DNA of 64,000 bases from Gongronella butleri (lineage: Eukaryota; Mucoromycota; Mucoromycetes; Mucorales; Cunninghamellaceae): the NCBI GenBank assembly GCA_025201375.1, contig JAIWZP010000007.1:1-64000 (forward strand), read 5' to 3'. Both the position numbers and the translations under genes were made by a program. The notes under the pieces were generated by a model. It did not search any database. It was not told where the DNA came from and saw nothing but the letters and a program-made list of their open reading frames with translations. Below are positions 11,113-21,689 of this stretch, one piece after another (the stretch's first letter is position 1; the number at the start of each line of letters is the position of its first letter).

Positions 11113-12314
11113 CTAATCATGTCTGCGGCGTTGGCGCGGCGGGCTTGGCGAGCGACGACGGGACGAGGTGGAGGAGGAAGACGAAGGTGAGCGGCGGCGG
11201 TGGCGATCGTGGGGAGGAGATGGGGGTGAGGGCGAGCGCGACGACGATGTAGATGATGAGCGACCGCGCAATTTCGAGCGCGAACGCGAACGCGAACGCG
11301 ATACGGAGCGTGATTCGTGGCGCGCATAGCCTGGACGCGGGGGTGGCGAACGCGAAATGGAGCGCGAGCGTGATCGGCCACGGGAAACGGAGCGTTTACG
11401 TGAAACAGAGCGTGAAACAGAGCGTGAACGACGGCCGCGACGGCGAGGAGAGGGCGAGCGGGACGAAGACGAAGACGACGACGATGACGACACGGAACGC
11501 CGGCGCGACCGCGTGCGGCTGCGACGGCGGGAGTCTGCCGATGAATCGCTGCTGCTGTCACTTTCGCTGTCGTAGCTATCATAGCTGTCATACGAATCAT
11601 ATGAATCGTAGCTGTCGTAACCTGACGAACTGCTGTCCGAGCCCGATGAGCTTCCAGAGGATGACGATGTGGATCTGGAAAGAAATTAAATGGCAGAGGG
11701 TAAGCAAGATGCTTGGAATTTGACCACAAAAAGTCGTCAATGGATCATCGGCAATCCCTGCTCCATGTCACGCGACTTGGCCATTGACGCCTTCCATGCC
11801 ACGAACTGGTCATTGATGCCTTCCCTGCCACGAATTGACTACATTTCGTCGTTTTTTTTTGGGGGGAATTACCTTGATCTTCTTTGCTTGCGTGCTTTGC
11901 TCTTCTCTGCGAGGATGCGATCGGCCTGACCACGCGGGTCCAACAGTTCTGTGGGCAGCTCAGGCTTCAGCAGCTTCACAGGCCGCTGCAATTGCTGCGT
12001 CCGAGTGGGTCGCGCCTTGTATGACTGGCTACCCTTGCACTCAAACGTCTAATAAAATTTACAACGTGTTAAAAGCGAGAAACACGACCGATCCACGACT
12101 TTCTTACCCAGTGACCGTAGCCAAGGCACTTTTGACAGCGGGTCTGCGATGATGCCTTGGGGGCTTGCGAGGCCCTAAAAAAAAAACGAAGAAAAAAAGA
12201 CGATTTAGTCGTTTTTCATGTGTTTTTGTTTCAAAAAAAAATAAAGAGGCCAAAAAGATACTTTTTTGGCCAACGCAAAAGGCGCCCTTACTTTGTGCGT
12301 GGGTTCTTGTACAT
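11113..12314 (-). CDS. ZCCHC10-like zinc-knuckle protein with long RS tail
   Basis: Four exons (12314-12292, 12174-12108, 12048-11873, 11674-11113) encode 275 residues. A CCHC zinc knuckle spans Cys21, Cys24, His29 and Cys34 (CX2CX4HX4C), followed by the Lys/Arg-Pro-Thr/Ser-Arg-Thr segment typical of ZCCHC10. The rest is a Ser/Tyr/Asp repeat (GYDSYDSYDSYDS...) and then a long arginine-serine domain. It should bind RNA in the nucleus through the knuckle and contact splicing factors through phosphorylated RS dipeptides. The 23-nt first coding exon was chosen because it gives an ATG, a good donor and matching phase. Family length is usually under 200 residues, so the RS tail is long. Codons are strongly biased by the repeats. 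Confidence 0.75.
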
Positions 12315-13196
12315 TGTCAAAAACGGTCAAACAGACAAGAACAAGGAAGAGACACAACAAAAATTGGGAAACGACCAAAAAGGTCACTCCGACCCCCTTT
12401 TTATGCTTGCCCTTTTTTTTTTTTTTTTGTTCTAGCTAGCTCTTTGCCGCGGGCCCTTAATGATTGAGATCACTGCTTGGCAGGCAATTGGTATCTTTCC
12501 GCTCGATGATGCACGAAAAAAAAAAAAGAGGATTCTCGGTGTAGCACGCGCTCCTTTGCCCATCCGACGCTTGTTAGTCTTATTTTTTTCTGTCTCAGTG
12601 GCAAATTAGCCCAATTCTTGGTTCGGAGTCCTTTGCTGTTGCATGACGGCAAGGTACATTTTGGCTGGCGCGGGCCCCTGCCTATCATACAATTTTACAC
12701 AAAAACACTCTCTTTCAGCATAAAAAGCAAGCAAGGATGTTTGTATAGCTCATCGCTTGGCAAAAATGCATCCTTTATGTTATTTCTGTCTCCAATTGAG
12801 TGTTGCCAAGATCAAATGGCCCGCCTGAAAGCCAAAAAAAAGGAATATGGAGCCATTAAGCGATTTCTGCTGCGCCTTGAGCATGAACACACAAAGGCAA
12901 TTCGCACTAGGTGGGTCAGCATGACAAAACAACGATGCCAAGGCCGCCTGTCAATGTGATGTCGCGTTTTTTTTTTTTTTTTTTGCGTAGCATTTTGCTT
13001 TTTGGCAGTAAAAAGTGGCGGACCATGACCAAAAAGGGAAGCAGGCCACCAGAACCCGCCCGTGGGCGGGATTTGAAGGGAGCGTCAGGCCACAGAAAGG
13101 GAAATAAATGGCCTGGCAAAAAAAACAGACTTCTTTTTCTTTTCTTTTCATCTCTTTTCCACTTTTCCCCTTTTCGTGTATTAGAAAAAAACAAAC
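12315..13196. other. intergenic region upstream of cofilin
   Basis: No supportable gene is visible. Open frames here are short and interrupted by A/T runs. From about 13020 to 13196 the sequence is the cofilin promoter and leader; a degraded second copy of it lies at about 14815-14970, which marks it as part of an old duplication. Confidence 0.5.
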
Positions 13197-14058
13197 ATGG
13201 TAAGCCCCCTCTCGGGAGAAATGCCGCAATGGATTGGGAAATGGCCCGGCGCATACGTGCACCGGCGAGTACCCCTACAGGATTCACTTTCTGGAAATGG
13301 ACGCGACTTTTGGAGATGATGAAGAAGAAAAAAATACAGGGCACGCTCTTTTGACACGTTTGTCTTGTTTTCTCACCTAGTCGTCCGGTGTCGCTGTCAA
13401 CCCCGAATGTATCGAGGCCTACAACAACTTGAAGCTCGGCAAGAAGTCCAAGTATATCATCTACAAGTTGTCTGGTAAGCAAGCAAACACGGACAAACAA
13501 AGAAAAAAAAAGAGAAAACATTGGCATTGGAAGCTACGGGATGGCCAATTGGCGAGCCGCTGTGGGCAATTGCTGACGTGGTGCTTTTTTATTTAGACAA
13601 CTTGAAGGAGATTGTTGTTGAGAAGCAGGTTGCTGAGGCCACTTATGACGACTTTTTGGAAGCCCTCCCTGCTGACGAGCCCCGTTACGCCGTCTATGAC
13701 TTTGACTATGAGAAGCCCGGTGCCGGCATGCGCAACAAGATCACCTTCTTCTCCTGGTAAAGTGGTCAAAACAGGAAACAATGGCATGTGCACGCGCTCA
13801 TTCTCCCATTTTTTTCCATGTAGGATCCCTGACACCTCCAAGGTGCGCCAAAAGATGGTCTACGCTGCCAGCGTCGATTCCCTCCGCCGCAACTTGGTCG
13901 GTTTGGCCATTGAAGTCCAGGGCACTGATGCTTCCGAGGTAAGAAACAAGAGAAAATGGGGGCAAAAAAAGGCAAATTGCTCAATACCTGATGCTTTTTT
14001 TTCTGCTTGTCAGGTCGACTATGACACTGTCCTTGAAAAGGCCAACCGCTCCGCCTAA
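13197..14058 (+). CDS. COF1: cofilin (ADF/cofilin actin-depolymerising factor)
   Basis: Five exons encode 138 residues: 13197-13199 (the ATG alone), 13381-13474, 13597-13756, 13824-13938 and 14014-14058. The protein opens [11 protein letters not shown], including the regulatory N-terminal serine. It contains [13 protein letters not shown], the [13 protein letters not shown] strand, an [18 protein letters not shown] segment including the long actin-binding helix, and ends in a short helix. These are the ADF-homology fold and its G/F-actin sites, and length matches yeast and animal cofilins. It severs and depolymerises actin filaments at patches and the cell cortex. An intron directly after the initiator codon is unusual but keeps frame. 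A duplicated, gutted copy of its promoter and first intron lies 1.6 kb downstream. Confidence 0.95.
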
Positions 14059-14164
14059 GGGCTTGTGAATGATCCAACCTTTTCTCCTTTTCCCCCCTTG
14101 ATTCGAAATCTCTTCTGCGTTTTCCCCCGTTGATCTCCCCCTCCCCACTGTACGTATTGCACGC

Positions 14165-14815
14165 TCGTTACTCTTTGATTATTAAAAAAAAAGTGACACA
14201 ACTAATCGAGATGTATAGAGGCTCTGTGATTCTTGCCAAGGAAATTGCCGCGGCCGAACATACGAGAAGACATGAAAAATTCGAAAGACTGGCGGAGGGG
14301 GGACAAATATACAAGGATAAGGTTGGCATGGGGGGATGTGGGGGGAGGGGAGGAAAAGAAAAGGGCGACGGGGGTGATGGATCAGACGACTTTCAAAAGT
14401 AGGGAGTTGCTGCCAAGTTCAAAAAAAAAAAAAAAAAGTGGGCAGAAATGGGACGATTTCTTTCACGCTCAGCGCGCGTCCAATGGATGCAGCTCTTGGA
14501 GTGTCGGTGACCCCAGAATCAAATTTTGTAATTCGTAAAAGTCATGGCTGATCCCTTGCTTATTGAGCCCTAGCGTCGTCAAACGTAAGAACCATAAAAA
14601 CTTCAAAAAGCAGGTAGTGCTAGCGAATATTGATAGTGAATCGACGCGAAAAAAATGACGCGTCGACGCGTTTAAAATTGTTTAAAAGGTCATTGATCAT
14701 GGAGAGTTGCGCGGGCGGCATCGTTTTGCCCAATTGCACTTGCTTTTTCTTGACGGCGAGTTCACACTCTGCCTTATGTACGTCCTTTGCCGTCTTTACC
14801 GCCTGTTCACACTAA
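14165..14815 (-). pseudogene. relic of a second Sds3-like gene (3' end fused to exon-1 end)
   Basis: 14165-14540 matches 15085-15545 (Sds3-like last exon and downstream flank), and 14545-14715 matches 15550-15690 (exon 3 end). At about 14715 the match jumps to 16150-16240 (end of exon 1), so exon 2 and most of exon 3 are deleted. In the last-exon relic the minus-strand frame stays recognisable (LNKQGISHDFYELQNLI against LNEQEVSHDFHELQDLI) but stops about a dozen residues early. No intact product is possible. Confidence 0.7.
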
Positions 14816-15085
14816 AATGCAGGTGTTTCATGACAATAGCCGAAACCAGGGAGAAGTTTCAAGATGCTCTGGCCACCAAAAGGGAATTGAAATGGCCTAG
14901 GACAAAATAAAACCTCTTTATCTTTATTCGTTTCATCTCTTTTCTCTCCTTTTAGTGTATTAAAAGAAAAAAATGCCTCCCTGAGAAGGAGAGAGACTTG
15001 CCAAGGGTCGGCGTGCCCGTGCGCCGGCGTGTGCCCCCGTGGGATTCCCTGTGGGCCTCAAAGACGCGCCTTTTGGAAATGATGA
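14815..15085 (+). pseudogene. relic of a second cofilin gene (promoter, start region, intron 1 only)
   Basis: This segment aligns with about 13020-13335: a ccacaRaaagggaaWtRaaatggcct block, the tttcatctcttttc...gtgtattaRaaRaaaaa leader, the ATG context (atgcctccctgagaag against atggtaagccccctc), the gcaccggcg block and the ttttggaRatgatga block. At an A-run (15080-15090) the match switches directly to the cofilin 3' flank (14185-14200). All four main coding exons are therefore missing, apparently through deletion between two A-tracts, and the donor after ATG is destroyed. Confidence 0.7.
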
Positions 15086-15398
15086 AAAAAAAAGTGTGAC
15101 ACAACTGATCGAGATGCAGTGGCAATGGATGGCCAGAGGCTCTTTTTTTTAATTCTTGGCAAGGAATGGGCATTGCTGCGGCTGAAAATACGAAAAGACT
15201 AAAAAAAATAGAAGATTGGGGGGGGGGACAAATGTACAAGGATAGGGTTGGCGTGAAGGAGGAGAGGGAGGAAAGAAAAGGGCGTGACAGTGAGGGAACA
15301 GACGACTTTTGAAAACAGGGAGTCGCTGCCAAGTTTAAAAAAAAAAGTGGGCTGAACAGGGAACGAACGCTTGACATTGCGCGTTTTGCTGTTCCAGT

Positions 15399-16727
15399 TC
15401 ACGAGGAGGATATCAATGGCATGGTGCCGGTACTTTCTTTCTTTTCGGGAGCGTCCAATGGGTGCAGCTCTTCGAGCGTTGGTGATCCTGGGATCAAATC
15501 CTGCAATTCGTGGAAATCATGGCTGACCTCTTGCTCGTTCAACCCTAACGTCAATGAACGTAAGAACAAAAAATAGTTAAGGATAAAAAAAAAGTGTGGG
15601 CGGTCATCCGCGGTAAATTGACGCGAAACACGACGCGTCGACGCGTTTTCAATTGTTTAAAAAGGATATTGATCATGGAGGGTCGGTCGGGCGGCGTCCA
15701 GTCCGCGAGGTTCTGGTCGTCCAATGAGCTCTTGTTGCCCTGTTGTGAAGAATAGTACTCTTGCTCGATTCTATTGATCTTTTGCTGCACCTGGTGAATC
15801 ATGGTGCGGCGCAATGCGAGTTTGTCGAGCTTTTTCATGCGGAAGAAAAAAAAAAAGAGGCAAGCATGAGCACCATTGGGCACTTCAGAGGTATAGTTAA
15901 TGTTGGAGGGGTTAATTTACATGATACTTGTCAAACGCGGATTTCTTTTGAGCAAGAAATCCGTTTCTAAAATTGGACTCCATGAGCTCGTGGCGGCCTT
16001 CTGCGACCGACAGCTTCTTGGTGCGCTTGGCCTGGATTTCCTCCAGCAGCTTATGGTATTCCTCGTGGCTGTGGTCCTTGACGGTACGCTCCAACATGTC
16101 CAATTCCGCCAATCTGTATCAAAAATGAACGAAAACTGGTTAGCACTGCCCTTTGATGAAATTTCTTTTGCCCAATTGCACTTGCTTTTTCTTGATGACG
16201 AGTTCGCGCTCTGCCTTGCGTGCGTCCTTTGCCTCCTTTGAAAGTCTGTGAGTCGTGTTTCGTGTTTCGCGCTCGAATTCGTCGGGATTGCGCGGCGGGC
16301 TCTTTGATGGGCTGTGCGGTTGCTGTTTCTTTTTCGGACCGGGCTTGCCACCGGTGCGTCGCCGCTTGGCGCCGTTGTTTGTATCATCGTTGCTATTGGA
16401 ATCAGCCGAGAGGGACCTCGTGACACGTGAATGGGACGCGCCGGCGCCGCCAACACCGCCCGCGGCAGAGGACGCCGCTAAGCTGCTGCTGCTGCTGCTA
16501 CCTCCAAGACCGTGCGTGCTGCTGCTGTTGCTTGCCGCCTGTTCCGTCGGCGTCGACGTGCTCGCGGGACTGTCGGCCGTGTCGTTGCTCGTGTGGTTTG
16601 ACGACGACGGCGACAATGCCTGCACAGGTTCCGGCGACGCCACGCGCTGCTGATGCTCATCTTTGTTGGCCGACCGGCTGCTACGTCGCGGCGGCAAACG
16701 GGATCCAATGGGTTCGTCCACAGGCAT
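15399..16727 (-). CDS. Sds3-like subunit of the Sin3 histone deacetylase complex
   Basis: Proposed exons 16727-16147, 16113-15921, 15829-15643 and 15544-15399 encode 368 residues. Residues 1-170 are disordered, Ser/Thr/Pro-rich, with a basic nuclear-signal-like KRRRTGGKPGPKKK patch. The second half matches the Sds3/BRMS1 family: a charged coiled coil with LAELDMLERTVKDHSHEEYHK, EEIQAKRTKKLSVAEGRHEL and a second helix, QVQQKINRIEQEYYSS. Such proteins dimerise and anchor Rpd3-type deacetylases to Sin3. Weak points are the first intron, only 33 nt with CTAAC four bases inside it, and the third donor (GTCGAC). The last exon is supported by frame conservation with the relic copy at 14460-14580. 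Family call moderately sure; exact ends less so. Confidence 0.68.
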
Positions 16728-17708
16728 GAGGGGATGGGTCGTAAAAAAAAAAAAGAAGAAGAGAGGGAGAGAAAGACAAAAAAAAGACAGTGGAAGAGAA
16801 ATAAAAAAGTGGACACGAAAAATTAGGCACTTGGGGACGGCGATTGGGTCGTGGCGCTTTTTCTTTTTGTGCTCTTTCTTTTTTTTTTTTTTGTGCGTGT
16901 GGCGAGAGAGTCGAGGATAAAAAAAAAAGACGCAGATTATCGCTTGACGACCGATAAATAGAAAGAGAGGGTGCAAAGTCAAATGGTGACACGCCCAAGA
17001 TGCGACAGAACAAAAAAAAATTAAAAAGAAACAAAAAGAAAAGAAATAAAAGGACCGGTGTCATTTGCGATTTTCTACAACACAACACGCCGCCCATGGC
17101 GGAATTGCCATGCTCGGCCCACGGTGCAATGGCCAATTGCCTTTTTCGACTCTGCCCCTCTTGTGCTCCTGGCACTTCCCTCCCCCCCCCTTTTGCCCTC
17201 CCCCCATTTCCCATAGGTGAGCTAGCACAGTGTTTCGCAAGTTCTTTTTGTGATGAAATCCTGAACCCCATGTATGAAAAGATCAAGTCAAGCTCGCCAA
17301 AAGACAGATCATGCCTCATGTTGCCTGCCTTATACACTTGCCGCTTTTTTTTTTTTTTTTTTTTTTTTTTTGCTTTTGCCTGTATCCAAGTCGCCATGAT
17401 ACCAGTTGGACAGCCGCGCCTCGTGACACAGAGGCGCAACGAGCTGGGCGGACCGTTTCTGCGCGTGACCCCAAAGTTTGGCGGATCCCCGCGCGTCACA
17501 CGATCCTTACTATGTTCAAACGAAAAAACGCGTCAAGTGCCATCCCCGGAAAGCATCGCATCATCATCTGGGGCACTGTCATTCGCTGGAACGGAGAGCA
17601 AGCGACGCGTGGCGCGTAAATAAAAAAGAGGAGCGAAGAAATGTTACCTCACGGAGATCCGAAGCGTTTTCAACAAATATATCAGCTTTGCATCGCCAAC
17701 GCGCTGAT
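16728..17708. other. intergenic region with one small unassigned open frame
   Basis: The interval holds A-rich then T-rich tracts and no recognisable gene. At 17396-17623 an ATG opens 75 codons of normal composition after a 27-T run and a possible acceptor (17389-17390). The peptide is basic and Ser/Arg-rich at its end (...GTESKRRVARK). It may be the last exon of a small gene or chance. Confidence 0.3.
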
Positions 17709-17813
17709 TACAGTATAATAGCTCAAAATCAGCGCCGTTGTCAGCAGATACCGTGTGTATACTGTAATCAGAATTGCGCGGTCCTCGTTACCGTTTTTTG
17801 CGCCTCAGGCAAA

Positions 17814-17847
<34 letters not shown>

Positions 17848-18904
17848 GAAAAACGCTTCATCTGGTTCCAACTCAAGGGTATACAGTACGTATGATATGC
17901 GAGTTTTTTAACGCGCTATCTTGTCCGACCTGGATTTGACGCTGGTACATACTGTAACCTTGAATCCACTCACAGGTATGCGATGGAGAGCCACTTTCAG
18001 AATTTGGAAAGTAAAAACATTTTACACCGCAACGGCACTTCTATCTAATCAAATTTGTCTGTCATGACGCTGTAGATACTCTACGTAGATCAGCTACAGT
18101 AGCAAATTATTCCCTGGACAGCTTCCCATGCTGAAAAAATGCGCTGTTTGCTTGTTTTACTGTATGAGGCTGATGATCGTTTGAACCTATTCCTTTCAAA
18201 TTTGGTGAGGATGGCACTGCAAGCGTGAGGAGTAACTTATACAGTAGTATGGCATGATGATGAGACTGTATCCCTTTGAAAAAAATTACTGCGAGCACCA
18301 ATCACCCAACGTTTGCCAAGCAGCAGCGCCCGAGAAAATGTATGATATTATACAGTAATACAAAAGCAGAATTTTCATCTGTTTTGGATTTTTGTCACAA
18401 ATTCAACAGCATGACATGATACAGTACTGTATGTAAATCGTTTGATCTGTCCATGTTTTGATCTCAGATCAATTGACAGAAACTGAACGCGTGCGATCAT
18501 TTCAATGCCTGCAGCATCGCGCTACACTGCTTAAAAAGGCACGCATTTTTTTTTACCTTTGGAAAACGACATACTGTACAATGTGTATGTGTTTTTCAGA
18601 CTTTGACGGCTTGTTGTGCTTCCAAATTTTTTTTGCAGTCTACTATACAGTATCTGCCCGCTGATGAAAATTGCGTCACCGCGCAAACTACGGTACACTG
18701 TAGTAGCTCAGTCCTTGCAACGAGTTCGCCCGATTTTTTTGGCTCGCAAATTCTAAAAAATTCCAAATTGTTGTACTGTATTTTGCATTTATCTCGCCAT
18801 CTGCATTGCCGAATCCCCTTAAAAATACTTGCATCGCATCCAGCGCAAAATTTACAACAAAAAAGCTTAAACCCCCAAAGCGCTACGACCACTTTTGAAA
18901 AATT

Positions 18905-18937
18905 CAGGGGTCACTCAGGGGTCACTCAGGGGTCACA
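18905..18937. repeat. 11-bp triplet tandem repeat
   Basis: The unit caggggtcact occurs three times without spacer (the last copy ends in caca) inside the gene-poor island. Nothing links it to a neighbouring gene. Confidence 0.6.
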
Positions 18938-20169
18938 CATTTCAATCTCAGAAAATGCCAAATTTGGGGGTTTTCGAACTCCGAGTGATCAATGCATCCC
19001 AAACAGACAACTTCGACAATTTGATATTGGCAGACAAAATGGCAGGTAACCCTAACTTTTAGAAAAAAGCCCAAAGAGTGACGCATGAACGGCTATCGAC
19101 TGAGGAAAATTGTCCACTTTGGGCAGGTTTTTTTTGCAAAAATTTAAGGTTTGACACTTCCAAATTAAGGTGCGTGGATTGCATGGAATTTTTATTTTTT
19201 TTTTATTTTTTTATTTTTTTTTATTTGCACAACATTTTTGTGCGCTGAGTGGTGGGCTGCAGCCTGGTGAAATGTAACCGATGCAAAAAGTTAAAACCCA
19301 AGCTAGCGCACTGCAAGTCATCCCATTAGATGCTTTGCCTCCCTGTTTGTTAGTGAAACTGCAATAAAAATCGGGGGTTGACTAACTAGACCGTTGACGA
19401 GCAAATCGCGATGATCAAACTAGATTTTGATGAAAAAGCGAATTTTTTTTGCGATTTTTAGCCATCCATCGAATGAAACTGGTCTCATATGATAGAAATG
19501 CAACAGATGCCTTCGACATGTTACGTAAAAGTGCCGTGTGTTGTCCAATCCGTTACCGACGAGAACATCGAGGTTGAAAGTTTTTGAAATGTTTGAACGG
19601 CACAACGGCTTTCGCAAGCGTCGTACAGTAGTAGTACAAAGTTGTTCACGCATCGCTCGGTCCTCGCTCGGTGAAACAAGCATTATTCTACGTAGAAAAA
19701 TGACGTCGTCCAAAGTACATGACTCTTTCGAATGGTACCAGATTCATCCCGATCTTCTACGAAAAAATACGCACGTATATATCATATTTCGACGAGAGCC
19801 ACTGCTAATGAATTTGAGAAAATATCGATTCATCATCGGCACAACGATTCAATTGACGACCTCTTCTTGTTTTCATCAGCACCATGCCTGTTGAAAAAAC
19901 GCGACGAAATGGCCTAATGAAAAAGTTTTGGAGGCGATCCGACCATGGTTTGTAGTTTTTAATGTCATATTGGATTTGTGAAAATATTTATACTGTAGCA
20001 AATTTGCCAAATAAAAATTCAAATAAAACATGTCAACAATTCGCTCGGCCTCGTCGCTGACCTCTGATTTTTAATGATTTTGAAAACAAACGCGCGAAAA
20101 TGTCACGGCCCAGCTCGCATCGAGTGGCAAACGTGCATAAAAAGCGCGTGATGAGCCGACGCGCTCGGA

Positions 20170-20197
20170 GCCATTGACGCGTTGACGAGTCAATGGC
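20170..20197. repeat. short perfect inverted repeat
   Basis: gccattgac (20170-20178) and gtcaatggc (20189-20197) form a 9-bp stem with a 10-base loop. It lies just upstream of the unassigned open frame at 20309 and is flanked by further gacgcg words. No terminator or mobile-element role can be assigned. Confidence 0.4.
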
Positions 20198-20308
20198 GCG
20201 TTGAAAAAAAAAGAGAAAAACGAATTGACACACGACAAGATCATACTGTATTCAATATTATTGCCAAACAAGAATCGTGTGCATCTGTACTCGTGCCTGG
20301 CCAAGACG

Positions 20309-20935
20309 CGCATGGCGTGGCAAGGCAAACATTTGAATCAATCAAGAAAAAGGAAAAGGAAACAAGTCATACAAACAATCAAAGTATTATACGAGTCAAG
20401 ATCAAGCACTAGCCCACTTAGTCAAAGGACACGTGCACCCCGACCTGGGTCTAGCCAATGGCATGCAAGGCGCGGCATTGGCGGCAAATTGAAAAAAAAA
20501 GAAACGGAAAGAAAAGCAACGAAATGTGCAAGTGAAGCATTTGCAGCAACCCTGCGCACGCACACCCGATCCATCTGGCACGCCCTTGAAGCCTCGGGGA
20601 CACCAATTATGGACATCAGCCGAATTTGCAGGCGATCCTCGGATCGATGGAAAATCGCGCTGTCAAAGTTTATTTTATTGACAACGCATGGTGACCGGCA
20701 TGATCCAAATTCGACACTTGATTATTTCCTTCTTTTATTACGCCCAGGTCACATTGCGCGGGTATGCACCTATGGATTGTCGCGCTACCATCTCACAAGC
20801 GATGAATGGTTCATTAGCGCGTTTCTTTTGAAAAAAATACCTGAAAAAGCGCCGGATCACCTCGCAGCATCACCAATTAGACATTATTTTGTCAATCTTG
20901 TGACAGCACACGTCAATATTCCAGATCAAGGATGA
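20309..20935 (+). CDS. unassigned open reading frame in the AT-rich island
   Basis: From the first ATG, 208 codons remain open to a TGA at 20933-20935 in otherwise stop-rich DNA. The frame is open further upstream to 20201, without ATG. The first half is Lys/Arg-rich around an A-run. The second half (about 20560-20935) has ordinary globular composition, with Trp, Leu, Tyr and His and segments such as LDYFLLLLRPGH and DEWFISAFLLKK. I recognise no domain. A short A-rich/T-rich flank and TATAAA-like words follow the stop. It could be a young gene, one exon of a longer gene, or a remnant of a transposon-encoded protein. Confidence 0.35.
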   Translation, partial: RMAWQGKHLNQSRKRKRKQVIQTIKVLYESRSSTSPLSQRTRAPRPGSSQWHARRGIGGKLKKKETERKATKCASEAFAATLRTHTRSIWHALEASGTPIMDISRICRRSSDRWKIALSKFILLTTHGDRHDPNSTLDYFLLLLRPGHIARVCTYGLSRYHLTSDEWFISAFLLKKIPEKAPDHLAASPIRHYFVNLVTAHVNIPDQG

Positions 20936-21689
20936 TCCGGAGCGCTGTGAAGAAAAGAAATTAGAAAAAGTATAAAAAGGGGTCTATTGTCAAATATCCT
21001 TTTTTCTCTTTTCTTTTCTTTTCTTCACACTCGAGATCTTTTCTCATCCCTCTTCCTTTTCCAAACATCCTTTCCTTTTTTCCTTCTTGCAATTTTATTA
21101 TTAAACCGATTGATGTATTTGAATTCTCACACCCCAATGAGTCTGATGGTGACGCTGGCGACAGCGCCTCCATCAATGCCGGCGGGACCTGACAGAAAAT
21201 GATCAAATAGCACTGCTTTCGCAATGATCCAACCTTTTTTTTTTTTTTGGCGTTCATCAGATTGAATTTTCAAGTTTCCATGAAATTGGCGATTGACACA
21301 ATACAGTACCTGATTGCCCTGTTGTCTGCCTGATGCAATCGGAAACCATTTCACCGCGTGTTTTTTATATGTTGGTTCTTTTCTCAACAGCACTGCATGT
21401 CAAACATTGAAAGACAATGTTCCGCATTGCGTTAAATTGTGCATCATAATTCATAAGTGATTGTCCTGTTTGACGCAAAAAATAGTAAAAAGCTCATCAT
21501 TAGTGAATACTGTAATGTAGTGGAAACGTGTGACACGACAAAAAAAAAAAACGACGATGTCCGTAAAGCGGCCAATAAGTTTTGCCACAGATCTTTTTTG
21601 GTTTATTTCAAGGACGCCTCTAATCGCTCTGTGGCGAATGTGGTGGCTGGGCTGATGATGCGAAACTTTATAACTTAAGTGGTGCCCTT

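Noticed and set aside
11061..11729. 222-codon minus-strand frame overlapping the RS-tail gene.
   Set aside because: It is an alternative frame of the SR repeat, Ala/His/Arg-rich, without a start that fits the spliced gene.
12618..12959. 113-codon open frame upstream of cofilin.
   Set aside because: It has no motif, no splice context and a mixed composition; only the promoter-proximal part is conserved with the relic copy, and not in this frame.
17000..17623. 207-codon plus-strand open frame upstream of the heptamer island.
   Set aside because: The first two thirds are a Lys-rich A-run, low-complexity sequence and a poly-Phe stretch from T27. Only the last 75 codons look coding-like, and they are noted in the intergenic entry.
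19190..19225. T/A-rich tract as a possible satellite or origin.
   Set aside because: It is one of many A/T runs in the window and has no repeated higher-order unit or matching copy.
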